Origin: Gemmatimonadota bacterium
GTDB lineage: Bacteria; Gemmatimonadota; Gemmatimonadetes; Longimicrobiales; Gaopeijiaceae
Assembly: GCA_022822445.1 (NCBI GenBank)
Contig: JAJEBR010000033.1
Span: 124,001 to 188,000 of the forward strand
Length of the DNA stretch: 64,000 nucleotides
Direction: 5' to 3'
Shown: one piece after another, positions 1-8,701 of the stretch
How positions within the stretch are numbered: position 1 is the first letter of the stretch
Layout: each line of letters begins with the position of its first letter
Notes under the pieces: generated by a model
The model's database searches: none
What the model saw: only the letters and a program-made list of their open reading frames with translations
Told to the model about the DNA's origin: nothing
Program-made: the position numbers and the translations under genes

Positions 1-824
1 TCTTCGGTCTCCACCACCTTGCGGCCCCCCTCCTGCCGGACAGCCGTGACGGCGGCCCCGGTGCGCACGTCTATGCCCTCTTCGGCGAGCAGGCGCTGCA
101 TGAACGCGGCCACATCGGGATCCTCATTGACGAGAATGGTGGGTGCCATCTCCAGCACCGTGACCCTGGAACCGAGCCGCGCGAAGACCTGCGCGAACTC
201 CGCCCCGATCGGACCGCCGCCCAGGATCGCGATCGATTCCGGCAACACGTCCTCGTCGAAGACGGTCTCGTAAGTCCAGTAGCCGGCCTTCCGCAGACCG
301 GGGATGGGGGGGATGGCCGGAACCGCCCCGGTGGCGATGACGAAGCGCTTCGAGCGGATCGTCCCGACGCCCTCCACCTCCACCACATCCGGATCGGTGA
401 AGCGCGCGGCTCCGAAGTGGACGGCAACGCCCATCTTCCGGAACCGCTCGGGGTCGTCGTGGTGGGCAACGGTCGCGCGGGCCGACCTCATCCGTTCCAT
501 CACCGATCGGAAGTCGTGGGCGTGCCCGGCGCCGTGCAGGCCGAGTGCGCCGGCTCCGTTCATCTGGTGTGCCAGCCGGCCCGAAGCGATCAGCGCCTTG
601 GATGGCACGCATCCGGTCCAGAGGCAGTCGCCCCCCAGAGCGGACTTTTCGACGATTGCCGCGTCCAGGCCCAGATAGGCGGCCCCCGCGGCGGCAACGA
701 GGCCTCCCGTGCCGCCTCCGAGGGCGACGAGATCGTAGGTGGTATCCATTGGATCAGTGGCTTTGTGGGCGCCTCCGGCAGGGCCCGAGGCACCCGGGTT
801 TGGAAGGTTGGCCGATTCCGCCAT
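1..824 (-). CDS. FAD-dependent pyridine nucleotide-disulfide oxidoreductase (mercuric reductase / dihydrolipoamide dehydrogenase-like), 3' end beyond window
   Basis: Partial gene running off the left edge; about 274 codons are visible. The N-terminal half shows the FAD dinucleotide-binding motif GGGTGGLVAA and the redox-active disulfide motif GGDCLWTGCVPSK, followed later by a second GxGxxG nucleotide-binding motif (GGGPIGAEFA) for NAD(P)H. Class I disulfide oxidoreductases of this kind pass electrons from NAD(P)H through FAD to the Cys pair and then to lipoyl groups, Hg(II) or another disulfide. The substrate cannot be decided because the C-terminal dimerisation domain is missing. I start it at the ATG at 824 because a GAGGGG ribosome-binding site sits 7 bases upstream; the ATG at 749 begins the conserved sequence but has no such site. 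It is transcribed away from recA. No lipoyl-enzyme or mer gene is adjacent. Confidence 0.85.
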   Translation of the reverse strand, partial: MAESANLPNPGASGPAGGAHKATDPMDTTYDLVALGGGTGGLVAAAGAAYLGLDAAIVEKSALGGDCLWTGCVPSKALIASGRLAHQMNGAGALGLHGAGHAHDFRSVMERMRSARATVAHHDDPERFRKMGVAVHFGAARFTDPDVVEVEGVGTIRSKRFVIATGAVPAIPPIPGLRKAGYWTYETVFDEDVLPESIAILGGGPIGAEFAQVFARLGSRVTVLEMAPTILVNEDPDVAAFMQRLLAEEGIDVRTGAAVTAVRQEGGRKVVETE

Positions 825-944
825 GGAATCGCCCCTCGATAACCATACCTTGTTCCTGCCGTTCGTGATCCGCGGGTTCCATCGGCCGGCGGCCGGGGTC
901 TCGCCGGATCGGAGCGGCGCCGGCCCCTCGCGGCGCCGAGCAGC

Positions 945-972
945 TTGACTTCGGACCACTTCGTGTTATCTT
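945..972 (+). promoter_or_regulatory. Putative recA promoter
   Basis: TTGACT (945-950) and TATCTT (967-972) are separated by 16 bases in the divergent intergenic region, predicting a start near 979 and a leader of about 110 bases before recA. I found no clear LexA site of the enterobacterial CTGT-N8-ACAG or Gram-positive GAAC-N4-GTTC type near it. Confidence 0.5.
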
Positions 973-1089
973 CGGTTTATGTTCGCCGGAGTGCCAGGGA
1001 CCGAGGAACTGCAGGCGGTGCGGCGCGCGCGCCCGGTCGATCCGCAACGGTAACGCAACCACCCCAGCCGCAAAGGAACAGGCCCGAAG

Positions 1090-2181
1090 ATGTCCAGCAA
1101 GCAGCAGACCCGCACCACCGGCAGAGAGAAGGAACAACGCAACAAGGCGCTGAATACGGCCCTGACCCAGATCGAGAGGTCGTACGGGAAGGGTGCCATC
1201 ATGCGCATGGGCTCCGAGCAGGCCCACCTCAGGATCAGGAGCATCTCCACGGGAGCGATCAACCTCGATGCGGTGATCGGCGTCGGGGGCGTGCCCAGGG
1301 GACGGATCAGCGAGATCTTCGGCCCCGAGTCGTCGGGGAAGACGACGCTCTGTCTCCACGTGATCGCGAACGCCCAGCGCGAGGGAGGCATCGCCGCCTT
1401 CATCGACGCCGAGCACGCGCTCGACATCCAGTACGCGAAGAAGCTCGGCATCAACGTGGACGACCTCCTGGTCGCACAGCCGGACACGGGCGAACAGGCG
1501 CTGGAGATCGCCGAGGTGCTGATCCGCAGCAACGCGGTCGACGTGATCGTCATCGATTCGGTGGCCGCGCTGGTCCCCCGTGCGGAGATCGAAGGGGAGA
1601 TGGGCGACTCGCACGTCGGTCTGCAGGCCCGCCTCATGAGCCAGGCGTTGCGGAAACTCACGGGTGCAGTCAACCGCTCCAACGCCGCCGTCATCTTCAC
1701 CAACCAGATCCGCGAGAAGATCGGTGTCATGTTCGGCAGCCCGGAGACGACCTCCGGCGGCCGGGCGCTCAAGTTCTACGCCTCGCTCCGCATGGACATC
1801 CGGCGGATCGGAGCCCTCAAGGACGGCCCCGAGATCATCGGCAACCGGACCCGCGTGAAGGTCGTGAAGAACAAGTGTGCGCCCCCGTTCAAGCAGGCCG
1901 AGTTCGACATCCTGTACAACAGGGGGATCAGCCACATCGGTCTGCTGATCGACATCGGAGTCGACAAGGGGATCGTGGAGAAGTCCGGCTCGTGGTTCTC
2001 CTACGGCGACCTCCGGCTCGGGCAGGGAAAGGAGAACGTCCGGAACTTCCTGGAGGAGAACCCGGACATCACGGGCGAGATCGAGTCGCGGCTGCTGGTT
2101 GCGCTCGGAATCCGGAAGCCCGAGGAGCAGACGGATGCGGGCAAGCAGGCGGCGGGCGAGCGTGCCGTGAAGGTGGTGTGA
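1090..2181 (+). CDS. recA: Recombinase RecA
   Basis: RecA forms filaments on single-stranded DNA, catalyses ATP-dependent strand exchange and acts as coprotease for LexA-type repressors. The 363-residue product has the Walker A motif GPESSGKTT at residues 78-86, a Walker B strand VIVID near 152-156, and the DNA-binding loop region starting [18 protein letters not shown] near 204-221. Length and motif order are normal for the family. The basic N-terminus (residues 1-25) is slightly longer than in E. coli. An AAAGGAA sequence lies about 12 bases before the ATG. It begins a long same-strand gene run and is followed after 9 bases by alaS. The neighbouring recX found in many genomes is absent here. 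Confidence 0.99.
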   Translation: MSSKQQTRTTGREKEQRNKALNTALTQIERSYGKGAIMRMGSEQAHLRIRSISTGAINLDAVIGVGGVPRGRISEIFGPESSGKTTLCLHVIANAQREGGIAAFIDAEHALDIQYAKKLGINVDDLLVAQPDTGEQALEIAEVLIRSNAVDVIVIDSVAALVPRAEIEGEMGDSHVGLQARLMSQALRKLTGAVNRSNAAVIFTNQIREKIGVMFGSPETTSGGRALKFYASLRMDIRRIGALKDGPEIIGNRTRVKVVKNKCAPPFKQAEFDILYNRGISHIGLLIDIGVDKGIVEKSGSWFSYGDLRLGQGKENVRNFLEENPDITGEIESRLLVALGIRKPEEQTDAGKQAAGERAVKVV

Positions 2182-2190
2182 CGTCCAGCC

Positions 2191-4890
2191 ATGAAGTCCG
2201 CCGAAATCCGCCGGAGATTCCTCGACTACTTCGAATCCCGGGGCCACGAGGTCCGCCCCAGTTCGTCGCTGGTGCCCGCCAGCGACCCGACGCTCCTGTT
2301 CACCAATGCCGGGATGGTCCAGTTCAAGGGGGCCTTTCTGGGGGTCGAGGAGTTGCCTTACAACCGCGCGGCGACTTCGCAGAAGTGCGTACGAGCGGGC
2401 GGCAAGCACAACGACCTCGAGGAGGTGGGGCGCACGACACGGCACCACACCTTCTTCGAGATGCTCGGCAATTTCTCCTTCGGCAATTACTTCAAGCACG
2501 AGGCCATTGCCTACGCGTGGGAGTTCCTGACCGGAGAGATGGGACTCGATCCCGACCGCCTCTTCGTGACCGTGCATTACAGCGACGACGAGGCTGCCTC
2601 GCTGTGGACGGAGGTGGCGAGGGTCGTGCCCGAGAGGATCTACCGGCTCGGAGACAGGGACAACTTCTGGCAGATGGCCGACACCGGTCCGTGCGGCCCC
2701 TGCTCCGAGGTCCACTACGACCTGCGGCCGGAGGCGGAGTGGGGAACGGTTCCCGGGACGGAGGAGTTCGAGGCGAGGGGCGAAGCGGGAGAGTTCCTGG
2801 AGTTGTGGAACCTGGTGTTCATGCAGTTCGACCGGGATGCGTCGGGGGAGCAGACGCCGCTGCCGGCGCCCAGCATCGACACCGGGCTCGGGCTGGAGAG
2901 GCTCGCGGCGGTGATGCAGGGAGTGGGGAGCAACTACCACACGGACCTGTTCCTGCCGATGCTCGAGCGGGTGGCGGAGGTGGTGGGAAGGCCGTATGAG
3001 GCGGCGTCGGAGGCAGGGGTGTCCTACCGGGTGCTGGCGGACCATGCGCGGGCGGTGGCGTTCCTCCTCGGCGACGGCGTGTTCCCGTCGAACGAGGGGC
3101 GGGGATATGTGCTGCGGCGGATTCTGCGGCGCGGGGTGCGGCACGCGTGGCTGATGGGGAGGCGCGAACCGACGCTGACCAATGTCGTGAGTACCGTGAT
3201 CGACGAGATGGCGGAAGCCTATCCGGATCTGGCCGCACAGCGGGACGTTGTACTGATGAACTCGCTCCGGGAAGAGGATCGTTTCCTGTCTACGATCGAC
3301 GAAGGGATGGAGCGGCTGGAGGAGCTTGCTCCGCGGGTGGCCGCCGAGACATCGCCCGCGCCGATTCGCGGCAAGGACGTGTTCAAGCTCTATGACACCT
3401 TCGGCTTCCCTGTGGATCTGACCCGGATCGTGGCGGAGGAGCGGGGATATGGCCTGGACATGGAGGGGTTCGAGAAGGCGTTGGAGGCGCAGAGGGAGAG
3501 ATCGCGGGGGGCGACTGAACCGGGCGCGAGGGCGGTGCTGGGGAATCTCACGGCCAGTGCCCGGCTCCACTTGGATTCGCCGGCCTGGTGCGTGACCTCC
3601 GATGGAGACCGACAGACCTTCGTCGGTTACGATGACATCGTTGTCGAGACCCGGGTCATCGGCTACCTCGCACTGGAGGAACGAGCCGCTCTGCTCCTGG
3701 AGGGCAACCCCTTCTACCGTGAGGCCGGTGGGCAAATCTCTGACATCGGGACAGTGTCGACGCCGGGTTGGAGCATCAGCATCGAATCTGTGGACCGGGT
3801 GAACAAGCGGGATGCCCGGTCCGTCCTCGTCGGCACTCCCGCCGGCGACTTCCCCGGCGAAGCTGTTCTCGGCACTACCGTCACCGCCCGGGTTGATCCC
3901 GTCCATCGGCGCGACACCGAGCGCAACCACACCGCCACCCACCTCCTCCACGCGGCCCTGCGCTCCGTGCTGGGCAACCACGTTCGCCAGCGCGGCTCCC
4001 TCGTAGCCCCGGACCGCCTCCGCTTCGACTTCGCGCACACGGCCCCGATGACCGACGCCGAGCTGGACGAGGTGGCCACGATGGTCGTCGAAGGCATCTG
4101 GGCCACCCATCCCGTGAGCACTTCGATTCGGCCCTACACCGAAGCGGTCGAGGCCGGAGCGATGGCGCTCTTCGGCGAGAAGTACGGCGACGAGGTGCGG
4201 GTCGTGGAGATTCCGGACGTAAGCCTGGAGCTCTGCGGCGGCACCCACGTGCGGCAAACGGGAGAGATCGGCCCCTTCGTCATCACCTCCGAGAGCGGGG
4301 TTGCGGCCGGCGTCAGGCGAATCGAGGCGCTCACGGGGCGGGGTGCGTTCCATCACCTCGACGGCTACAAGCGCAGGATCGGCGAACTGGCTGCGACCGT
4401 GAAGGCTCAGCCCGCCAACGTGGAGCGCCGCGTGAACGAATTGCTCGTGGAGAAGGCTGCGCTCGAGGCGCTGATCGACGACCTGCAGCGTCGCGGAGGC
4501 GATGGTGCGGAGGTCCTGGCCGAAGCCGAGTTCGAGTTCGGCGGAGCGCGGCTGACCTACCAGGGCGTCCGCATGAAGGCGCGCGGTCCGCAGGACGCAC
4601 GCAGCTGGGGGGACCGATTCCGGAGTTCGGCTGGCGCGGGGGTCGCGGTGGTCGCCGCCGAGATGCCGGGTGACCGGCATGTCCTTTTCGCCTTCGCGAG
4701 CGATGGCGCGATCGCCGCGGGCGTCCGGGCCGACACGGTCGTGCGCGAAGTGGCCGCACTGGTGGGAGGGAAGGGTGGGGGCAGGCCCCACATGGCACAG
4801 GCGGGGGTTGCCGATCCGGTCGGACTGGGGGATGCGGTCCGTCGCGGTGCCGAGATTCTCGCGAGTCGGGGTCGGGGAGGGTCGGCATGA
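2191..4890 (+). CDS. alaS: Alanine--tRNA ligase
   Basis: Charges tRNA-Ala with alanine and hydrolyses mischarged Ser- and Gly-tRNA-Ala. The 899-residue product carries the class II catalytic core at the N-terminus (starting near SAEIRRRFLDYFESRGH), the editing-domain zinc motif HTATHLLH near residue 580 with its partner CGGTHV near 681, and a C-terminal glycine-rich DHHA1 segment GGKGGGRPH near 860. It is complete and of usual length (E. coli about 876). The recA-alaS order is common in bacteria. The stop codon overlaps the next start by four bases (ATGA), suggesting translational coupling to the small ORF downstream. Confidence 0.98.
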   Translation: MKSAEIRRRFLDYFESRGHEVRPSSSLVPASDPTLLFTNAGMVQFKGAFLGVEELPYNRAATSQKCVRAGGKHNDLEEVGRTTRHHTFFEMLGNFSFGNYFKHEAIAYAWEFLTGEMGLDPDRLFVTVHYSDDEAASLWTEVARVVPERIYRLGDRDNFWQMADTGPCGPCSEVHYDLRPEAEWGTVPGTEEFEARGEAGEFLELWNLVFMQFDRDASGEQTPLPAPSIDTGLGLERLAAVMQGVGSNYHTDLFLPMLERVAEVVGRPYEAASEAGVSYRVLADHARAVAFLLGDGVFPSNEGRGYVLRRILRRGVRHAWLMGRREPTLTNVVSTVIDEMAEAYPDLAAQRDVVLMNSLREEDRFLSTIDEGMERLEELAPRVAAETSPAPIRGKDVFKLYDTFGFPVDLTRIVAEERGYGLDMEGFEKALEAQRERSRGATEPGARAVLGNLTASARLHLDSPAWCVTSDGDRQTFVGYDDIVVETRVIGYLALEERAALLLEGNPFYREAGGQISDIGTVSTPGWSISIESVDRVNKRDARSVLVGTPAGDFPGEAVLGTTVTARVDPVHRRDTERNHTATHLLHAALRSVLGNHVRQRGSLVAPDRLRFDFAHTAPMTDAELDEVATMVVEGIWATHPVSTSIRPYTEAVEAGAMALFGEKYGDEVRVVEIPDVSLELCGGTHVRQTGEIGPFVITSESGVAAGVRRIEALTGRGAFHHLDGYKRRIGELAATVKAQPANVERRVNELLVEKAALEALIDDLQRRGGDGAEVLAEAEFEFGGARLTYQGVRMKARGPQDARSWGDRFRSSAGAGVAVVAAEMPGDRHVLFAFASDGAIAAGVRADTVVREVAALVGGKGGGRPHMAQAGVADPVGLGDAVRRGAEILASRGRGGSA

Positions 4891-5255
4891 AGAGGAGCGG
4901 TGACCTGGGCGCTGGGCCGCGACGGGGCCGCACGGTCGACAGGAGCTATCGCACGGTCATGACCATCGGCGATTGGATCGACCAGCGCGAGCGGCCCGTC
5001 CCGCCCGAATTCCGGTCGCATCTTTCCGTCGGCGGACCCGCCTCACCGCATATCCTTCTGAGGGCCGCCGAGCGGGAGATCACCGGTTGCACCGTGGAGA
5101 ATCCGCGGGACCTTGGCGCCGCCTTTTCGCTGCTCGCTGCAGACGCGTACGTGACTTACGCCTGCGCGCTGGCCATGATGGAGGACGCCGACGCTTCCAA
5201 GCTCACGGAAACGGCCCGGCGGGTTGCGCACGGGTGGTGGGAGCATCTCCGATGA
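4887..5255 (+). CDS. Small protein of unknown function between alaS and the CpsB-like phosphatase
   Basis: A 122-residue acidic-to-neutral protein without a recognisable motif, signal peptide or membrane segment. It overlaps alaS by ATGA, with a GGGAGG ribosome-binding site 7 bases before the ATG, and its own stop overlaps the next gene in the same way, so it is almost certainly translated as part of the operon. The first 24 residues are Arg/Gly rich, and the ATG at 4959 (protein beginning MTIGDWIDQRE) is a possible alternative start. The C-terminal half (DLGAAFSLLAADAYVTYAC onward) looks like an alpha-helical bundle with alternating small and aromatic residues. I do not recognise the family and assign no function. 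Confidence 0.75.
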   Translation: MKRSGDLGAGPRRGRTVDRSYRTVMTIGDWIDQRERPVPPEFRSHLSVGGPASPHILLRAAEREITGCTVENPRDLGAAFSLLAADAYVTYACALAMMEDADASKLTETARRVAHGWWEHLR

Positions 5256-6052
5256 CCAGAAGCTATGGGGATTTCCACAGTCACCTCGTGCCCGACGTGG
5301 ATGACGGTTCCCGCACCGTGGAGGAGGCCCTTCATTCGATAGACCGCATGGTGAGCGCGGGCGTCACACGGGTGATCACCACGCCCCATTTCCGGGCTTC
5401 CCTTGCCGGTGGCGATGAATTCGCGACCCACATGGCCCGGATGGACCGCCAGTGGAACGAGGTGCGGCGCGCCGTCGCCGACGCCTACCCGCACCTGGAC
5501 TTCCGCCGCGGCTTCGAGTTGAGGATGGACACCCCGGCGCCCGACCTGTCCGACCCGAGGCTCCACCTGGGCGACACCCCTTTCGTGCTCGTCGAGTGGT
5601 CGATGTTCACTCCCCCCCCAGGAGCGCCGGAGCTACTTGCCCGCCTGGCCGCGGCGGGCCACGTCCCGATTGTCGCGCACCCCGAGCGCTACGCCGGCAT
5701 CGACGAGGATCTGGACGCGCCGCGTGCCTGGAGACAGGCGGGTGCGCTGCTTCAGGGGAACTACGGGTCCCTGGCGGGCCAGAACGGGCCACGCGTCCAG
5801 GGGCTCATCTTGCGGATGCTGGCCGAAGGTCTCCTGGACTATCTGTCGTCGGACTTCCACGGCCGTCCGGAGTACACGTTCTATCTGTCCGATGGTGCCG
5901 AGGAGCTCATGCGGCAGGGCGGAAGCGGGCAACTGGAGCTGCTCGGCAAGGTCAATCCCCGAAGGCTCTTCGAGGCGAAGCAGCCCCATCCCGTACCCCC
6001 GCTGCAGGTGGACGGCCCTGTCAGGCGCATGCTGCACGGATTCCTGACATGA
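5252..6052 (+). CDS. CpsB/CapC-family tyrosine-protein phosphatase (PHP-type metallohydrolase)
   Basis: 266 residues with the polymerase/histidinol-phosphatase (PHP) metal-ligand pattern of the CpsB/YwqE family: DFHSH at residues 7-11 followed by PDVDDGS, TPHF near 44-47, HPERY near 143 and SDFHGR near 199. In Gram-positive bacteria such enzymes dephosphorylate the tyrosine kinases that control capsule and exopolysaccharide export. Here no kinase or polysaccharide polymerase gene is adjacent, so the substrate is open; the downstream sugar-phosphate isomerase fits a surface-carbohydrate role but does not prove it. The start is the ATG overlapping the previous stop (ATGA). The reading frame extends upstream to 4973 but that part lies inside the previous gene. 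Confidence 0.88.
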   Translation: MTRSYGDFHSHLVPDVDDGSRTVEEALHSIDRMVSAGVTRVITTPHFRASLAGGDEFATHMARMDRQWNEVRRAVADAYPHLDFRRGFELRMDTPAPDLSDPRLHLGDTPFVLVEWSMFTPPPGAPELLARLAAAGHVPIVAHPERYAGIDEDLDAPRAWRQAGALLQGNYGSLAGQNGPRVQGLILRMLAEGLLDYLSSDFHGRPEYTFYLSDGAEELMRQGGSGQLELLGKVNPRRLFEAKQPHPVPPLQVDGPVRRMLHGFLT

Positions 6053-6681
6053 CCGGCCGAACGGCCTTCTCCTCCCTGAACCCTCGGCTGACGGATCCGC
6101 TGGGGGAGCTGGCGGATCTGGCCCGGGCCGTCGCGGACAGCTGCGGCGCAGAGGTCGCCGCCTACGCGGACAGCGCGGTCCGGACGCTCGCAGGCGGCGG
6201 CAAGCTTCTCTTCTGCGGCAACGGTGGTTCGGCCGCCGACGCGCAACACCTCGCCGCCGAATACGTGGTGCGCATGTCCCGCAACCGCCGCGCTCTGGCC
6301 GCCGTGGCCCTGACCACCGACACATCGGTCCTCACGGCCTGCGCCAACGACCGGGGGTACGAGGAGGTCTTCGCACGTCAGGTGGAGGCGCTCGGCCGGC
6401 CGGGGGACCTGTTGGTGCTGCACTCGACCTCCGGGAATTCGTCCAATCTGATCCGCGCCGCCCGGGCTGCGGCGGCCGCCGGGGTTCGCACCGTGGGCGT
6501 TCTGGCCATGGGGGGCGGCAGACTGCGGCCCCAGGTCGACATCGCCATCGTCCTGCCGACCGGCAGCGTCTCGCGGGCGCAGGAGGTTCAGCTTGCGATC
6601 GGCCACATCGTCTGCCGGCACGTCGAGGAGACCCTGTTCGGAGACGGGGCGCAGACCGGGAGCGAAGGGAAGTCGCCATGA
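6049..6681 (+). CDS. gmhA: Sedoheptulose-7-phosphate isomerase (SIS domain)
   Basis: 210 residues with one SIS sugar-isomerase domain. The phosphate-binding and metal region FCGNGGSAADAQHLAAE lies near 54-70, and a C-terminal QLAIGHIVCRHVEE segment supplies the second histidine cluster seen in GmhA. The family converts D-sedoheptulose 7-phosphate to D-glycero-D-manno-heptose 7-phosphate, the first step of ADP-heptose synthesis for the LPS inner core. No hldE or gmhB homologue is present in the window, so a general phosphoheptose isomerase or DiaA-like role cannot be excluded. It is coupled to both neighbours by ATGA overlaps. Confidence 0.88.
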   Translation: MTGRTAFSSLNPRLTDPLGELADLARAVADSCGAEVAAYADSAVRTLAGGGKLLFCGNGGSAADAQHLAAEYVVRMSRNRRALAAVALTTDTSVLTACANDRGYEEVFARQVEALGRPGDLLVLHSTSGNSSNLIRAARAAAAAGVRTVGVLAMGGGRLRPQVDIAIVLPTGSVSRAQEVQLAIGHIVCRHVEETLFGDGAQTGSEGKSP

Positions 6682-7442
6682 CACTGGATCTTGGACTCGA
6701 GGGCAAGCGCGCTCTGGTGACCGGCGGGTCGCGCGGGGTCGGGAGGGCCACGGCCGAACTCCTGGCGCAGGGGGGCGCGCATGTGGGCATCTCCTATCGC
6801 AGCCGCGCCGACGAGGCGCGCCGGGTGGTGGAAGGCGTCCGTGCGCTGGGAGTGCGGGGCTGGGCCGAGGGCGGTGACCTCACCGACCGCCGGGCAGTGG
6901 ACCGCCTCTTCTCCCGCGTCGACGAGGAATTCGACGGGCTGGACATCTTCGTCGGGAACGCGGGGATCTGGCCGGTGGCCGACGTTCCCCTGTCCGGGAT
7001 GGAGGACGAGCGCTGGCACACCACCGTAGCCGTCAACCTGGACTCGATCTTCTTTACCACCCGGGCCGCGCTCCAGCGGATGAGCTCCGACGGGCGGGTG
7101 GTGCTGGTGAGCTCGACCGCGGGCCAGCGGGGCGAGGCCTATCACTCCGACTACGCTGCCACCAAGGGCGCGATCATCTCGCTCGTCAAGGGGCTTTGTG
7201 TGGAGGTGGGGCGCCGCGGGATCACGGTGAACGCGGTCGCGCCCGGGTGGATCGACACGGAGATGTCGGCCAGCGCGCTGGGGGGACCGGACCGGCCCGC
7301 GATCGACGACGCGATTCCGCTCGGCAGGGTGGCCACGGCGGAAGACGTGGCCGGGCCGATCGTCATGCTGTGCTCGCCGCTGGCTCGCCACATCACCGGC
7401 GAGGTGCTCAACGTCAACGGGGGAGCGGTACTGGTCGGGTGA
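6678..7442 (+). CDS. SDR-family NAD(P)-dependent oxidoreductase
   Basis: 254 residues of classical short-chain dehydrogenase/reductase type. The nucleotide-binding motif TGGSRGVGRAT is at residues 15-25, the NAG motif (FVGNAGIWPV) in the middle, and the catalytic Y-x3-K (YAATK) at residues 159-163, followed by the NAVAPGWIDTEMS segment. Overall it resembles FabG-like 3-oxoacyl reductases, but a fabG with better context occurs at 47.7 kb, so this copy more likely reduces a different carbonyl or oxidises a sugar or alcohol. The position between gmhA and cca gives no strong hint. Start and stop overlap the neighbours (ATGA and GTGA). Confidence 0.9.
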   Translation: MTLDLGLEGKRALVTGGSRGVGRATAELLAQGGAHVGISYRSRADEARRVVEGVRALGVRGWAEGGDLTDRRAVDRLFSRVDEEFDGLDIFVGNAGIWPVADVPLSGMEDERWHTTVAVNLDSIFFTTRAALQRMSSDGRVVLVSSTAGQRGEAYHSDYAATKGAIISLVKGLCVEVGRRGITVNAVAPGWIDTEMSASALGGPDRPAIDDAIPLGRVATAEDVAGPIVMLCSPLARHITGEVLNVNGGAVLVG

Positions 7443-8701
7443 GTGTCCGTCTCGAGGTGCCGGGCCCCGTCCGGGAACTGGTTGAACGGCTGGAAGAGGC
7501 CGGCTTCGAGACCTGGACGGTCGGCGGCGCGGTGCGGGATGCGTTGCGGGGCAGCCCGGCCGAGCGGGAGGACTGGGATCTGGCCACCCGCGCAACCCCG
7601 AAGCAGATGCGCCGCGTCTTCCCGCGCACGGTCCCGCTCGGTCCCGCATACGGCACTCTCGGCATCTTCGGAAGCGACGGGGTTCTCTATGAGGTCACCA
7701 CCTTTCGCCACGACGTGGTCACCTACGGGAGGAAGGCGGTCGTGGCCTTTGCCGAGACGCTGGACGAGGATCTTTCGCGCCGGGATTTCACCGTCAACGC
7801 CATGGCCTGGCACCCGCGCCGCGCAGTCCTGCACGACCCGCATGGGGGCGTGCGCGACCTCCAGGCAGGGGTTCTGCGTGCCGTGGGAGACCCGGCGGAG
7901 CGCTTTCGCGAGGACTATCTGCGCGTGTTGCGGGGATTGCGGTTTGCGGGGGCGCTCGGGTTCGAGATCGAACCGGCCACCTGGGCGGGGATGACCGACG
8001 CGGTGCCCGGGCTCGACCGCCTGTCGCGGGAACGGATCCGGGAGGAGCTGATGAAGGTGCTGGGCGGGCGGAGGCCGTCCCGCACGCTGAGCCTCTACCG
8101 CCGTTGCGGCGCCCTGGGCCGGGTGTTTGGCGAGATGGCGCCCGTGGTGGGCCGGGGCGCGCTTGCCACGGTGGATTCAGTTCGCGGGAACCATGTGCTG
8201 CGGCTGGCCGCGCTGCTGCTCTTCGGTGCGGGGGCCCGGGAAGGGTCCGCCGCCGTGGCCGAGTTGCTCGCCGGGCTGCGGTTTTCCAGGGACGAGGTGG
8301 AGCGGGTCACCGTGGCGATGAGCGGGGGACTGGGGCCGGGCCCGCAGCTGACGGCCGACCCCGTGGCGCGGCGCCGCTGGGTGGCCGAGACGGGGTGGGG
8401 CGGGGCACGGGACGTGTTCCGGGTGTGGCTGGCTGCGCTGCGAGCGGGGACGTGCGCCCGCGGCGAGGACGAGGTGCGCCGCGTGATCGCGGCGGCGAGG
8501 CGGGACCGGCACGCGGGGGTACCGCGCTCGGTGGCGGACCTGGCCGTCGCAGGGCGGGATCTGGTGGCGCGGGGGTGGAAGCCGGGCCCGGGGATCGGCA
8601 GGGCGCTGCAGCGACTGCTGGAGGCGGTGTGGGAGGATCCCTCGCTGAACACGCGCGCGGCGCTCATGGAGATGGTGGGCGCGATGGAGGAGGGGAGGTG
8701 A
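7439..8701 (+). CDS. cca: CCA-adding enzyme / poly(A) polymerase family tRNA nucleotidyltransferase
   Basis: Adds or repairs the 3' CCA of tRNAs. The 420-residue class II nucleotidyltransferase has GGAVRD at 29-34, the metal-binding acidic pair in EDWDLAT (Asp45 and Asp47), RRDFTVNA near 114 and the RNA-binding head domain with a FREDYLRVLRGLRFAG motif. The start is a GTG overlapping the SDR stop (GTGA). The enzyme is needed here at least for tRNA-Gln at 14.4 kb, whose gene does not encode CCA. The C-terminal 200 residues are divergent and Arg-rich and I see no HD phosphohydrolase motif, so it could be a CCA enzyme or a poly(A) polymerase; the context favours CCA addition. Confidence 0.9.
   Translation: MSVRLEVPGPVRELVERLEEAGFETWTVGGAVRDALRGSPAEREDWDLATRATPKQMRRVFPRTVPLGPAYGTLGIFGSDGVLYEVTTFRHDVVTYGRKAVVAFAETLDEDLSRRDFTVNAMAWHPRRAVLHDPHGGVRDLQAGVLRAVGDPAERFREDYLRVLRGLRFAGALGFEIEPATWAGMTDAVPGLDRLSRERIREELMKVLGGRRPSRTLSLYRRCGALGRVFGEMAPVVGRGALATVDSVRGNHVLRLAALLLFGAGAREGSAAVAELLAGLRFSRDEVERVTVAMSGGLGPGPQLTADPVARRRWVAETGWGGARDVFRVWLAALRAGTCARGEDEVRRVIAAARRDRHAGVPRSVADLAVAGRDLVARGWKPGPGIGRALQRLLEAVWEDPSLNTRAALMEMVGAMEEGR

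Noticed and set aside
825-1089. SOS (LexA) box upstream of recA
   Set aside because: No dyad of the known consensus types could be found; only a promoter-like pair is supported.
754-4791. Minus-strand open frame of 1345 codons opposite recA and alaS
   Set aside because: Antisense shadow: recA and alaS on the plus strand are unmistakable and complete, and the antisense translation is His/Arg/Pro/Leu rich with no domain.
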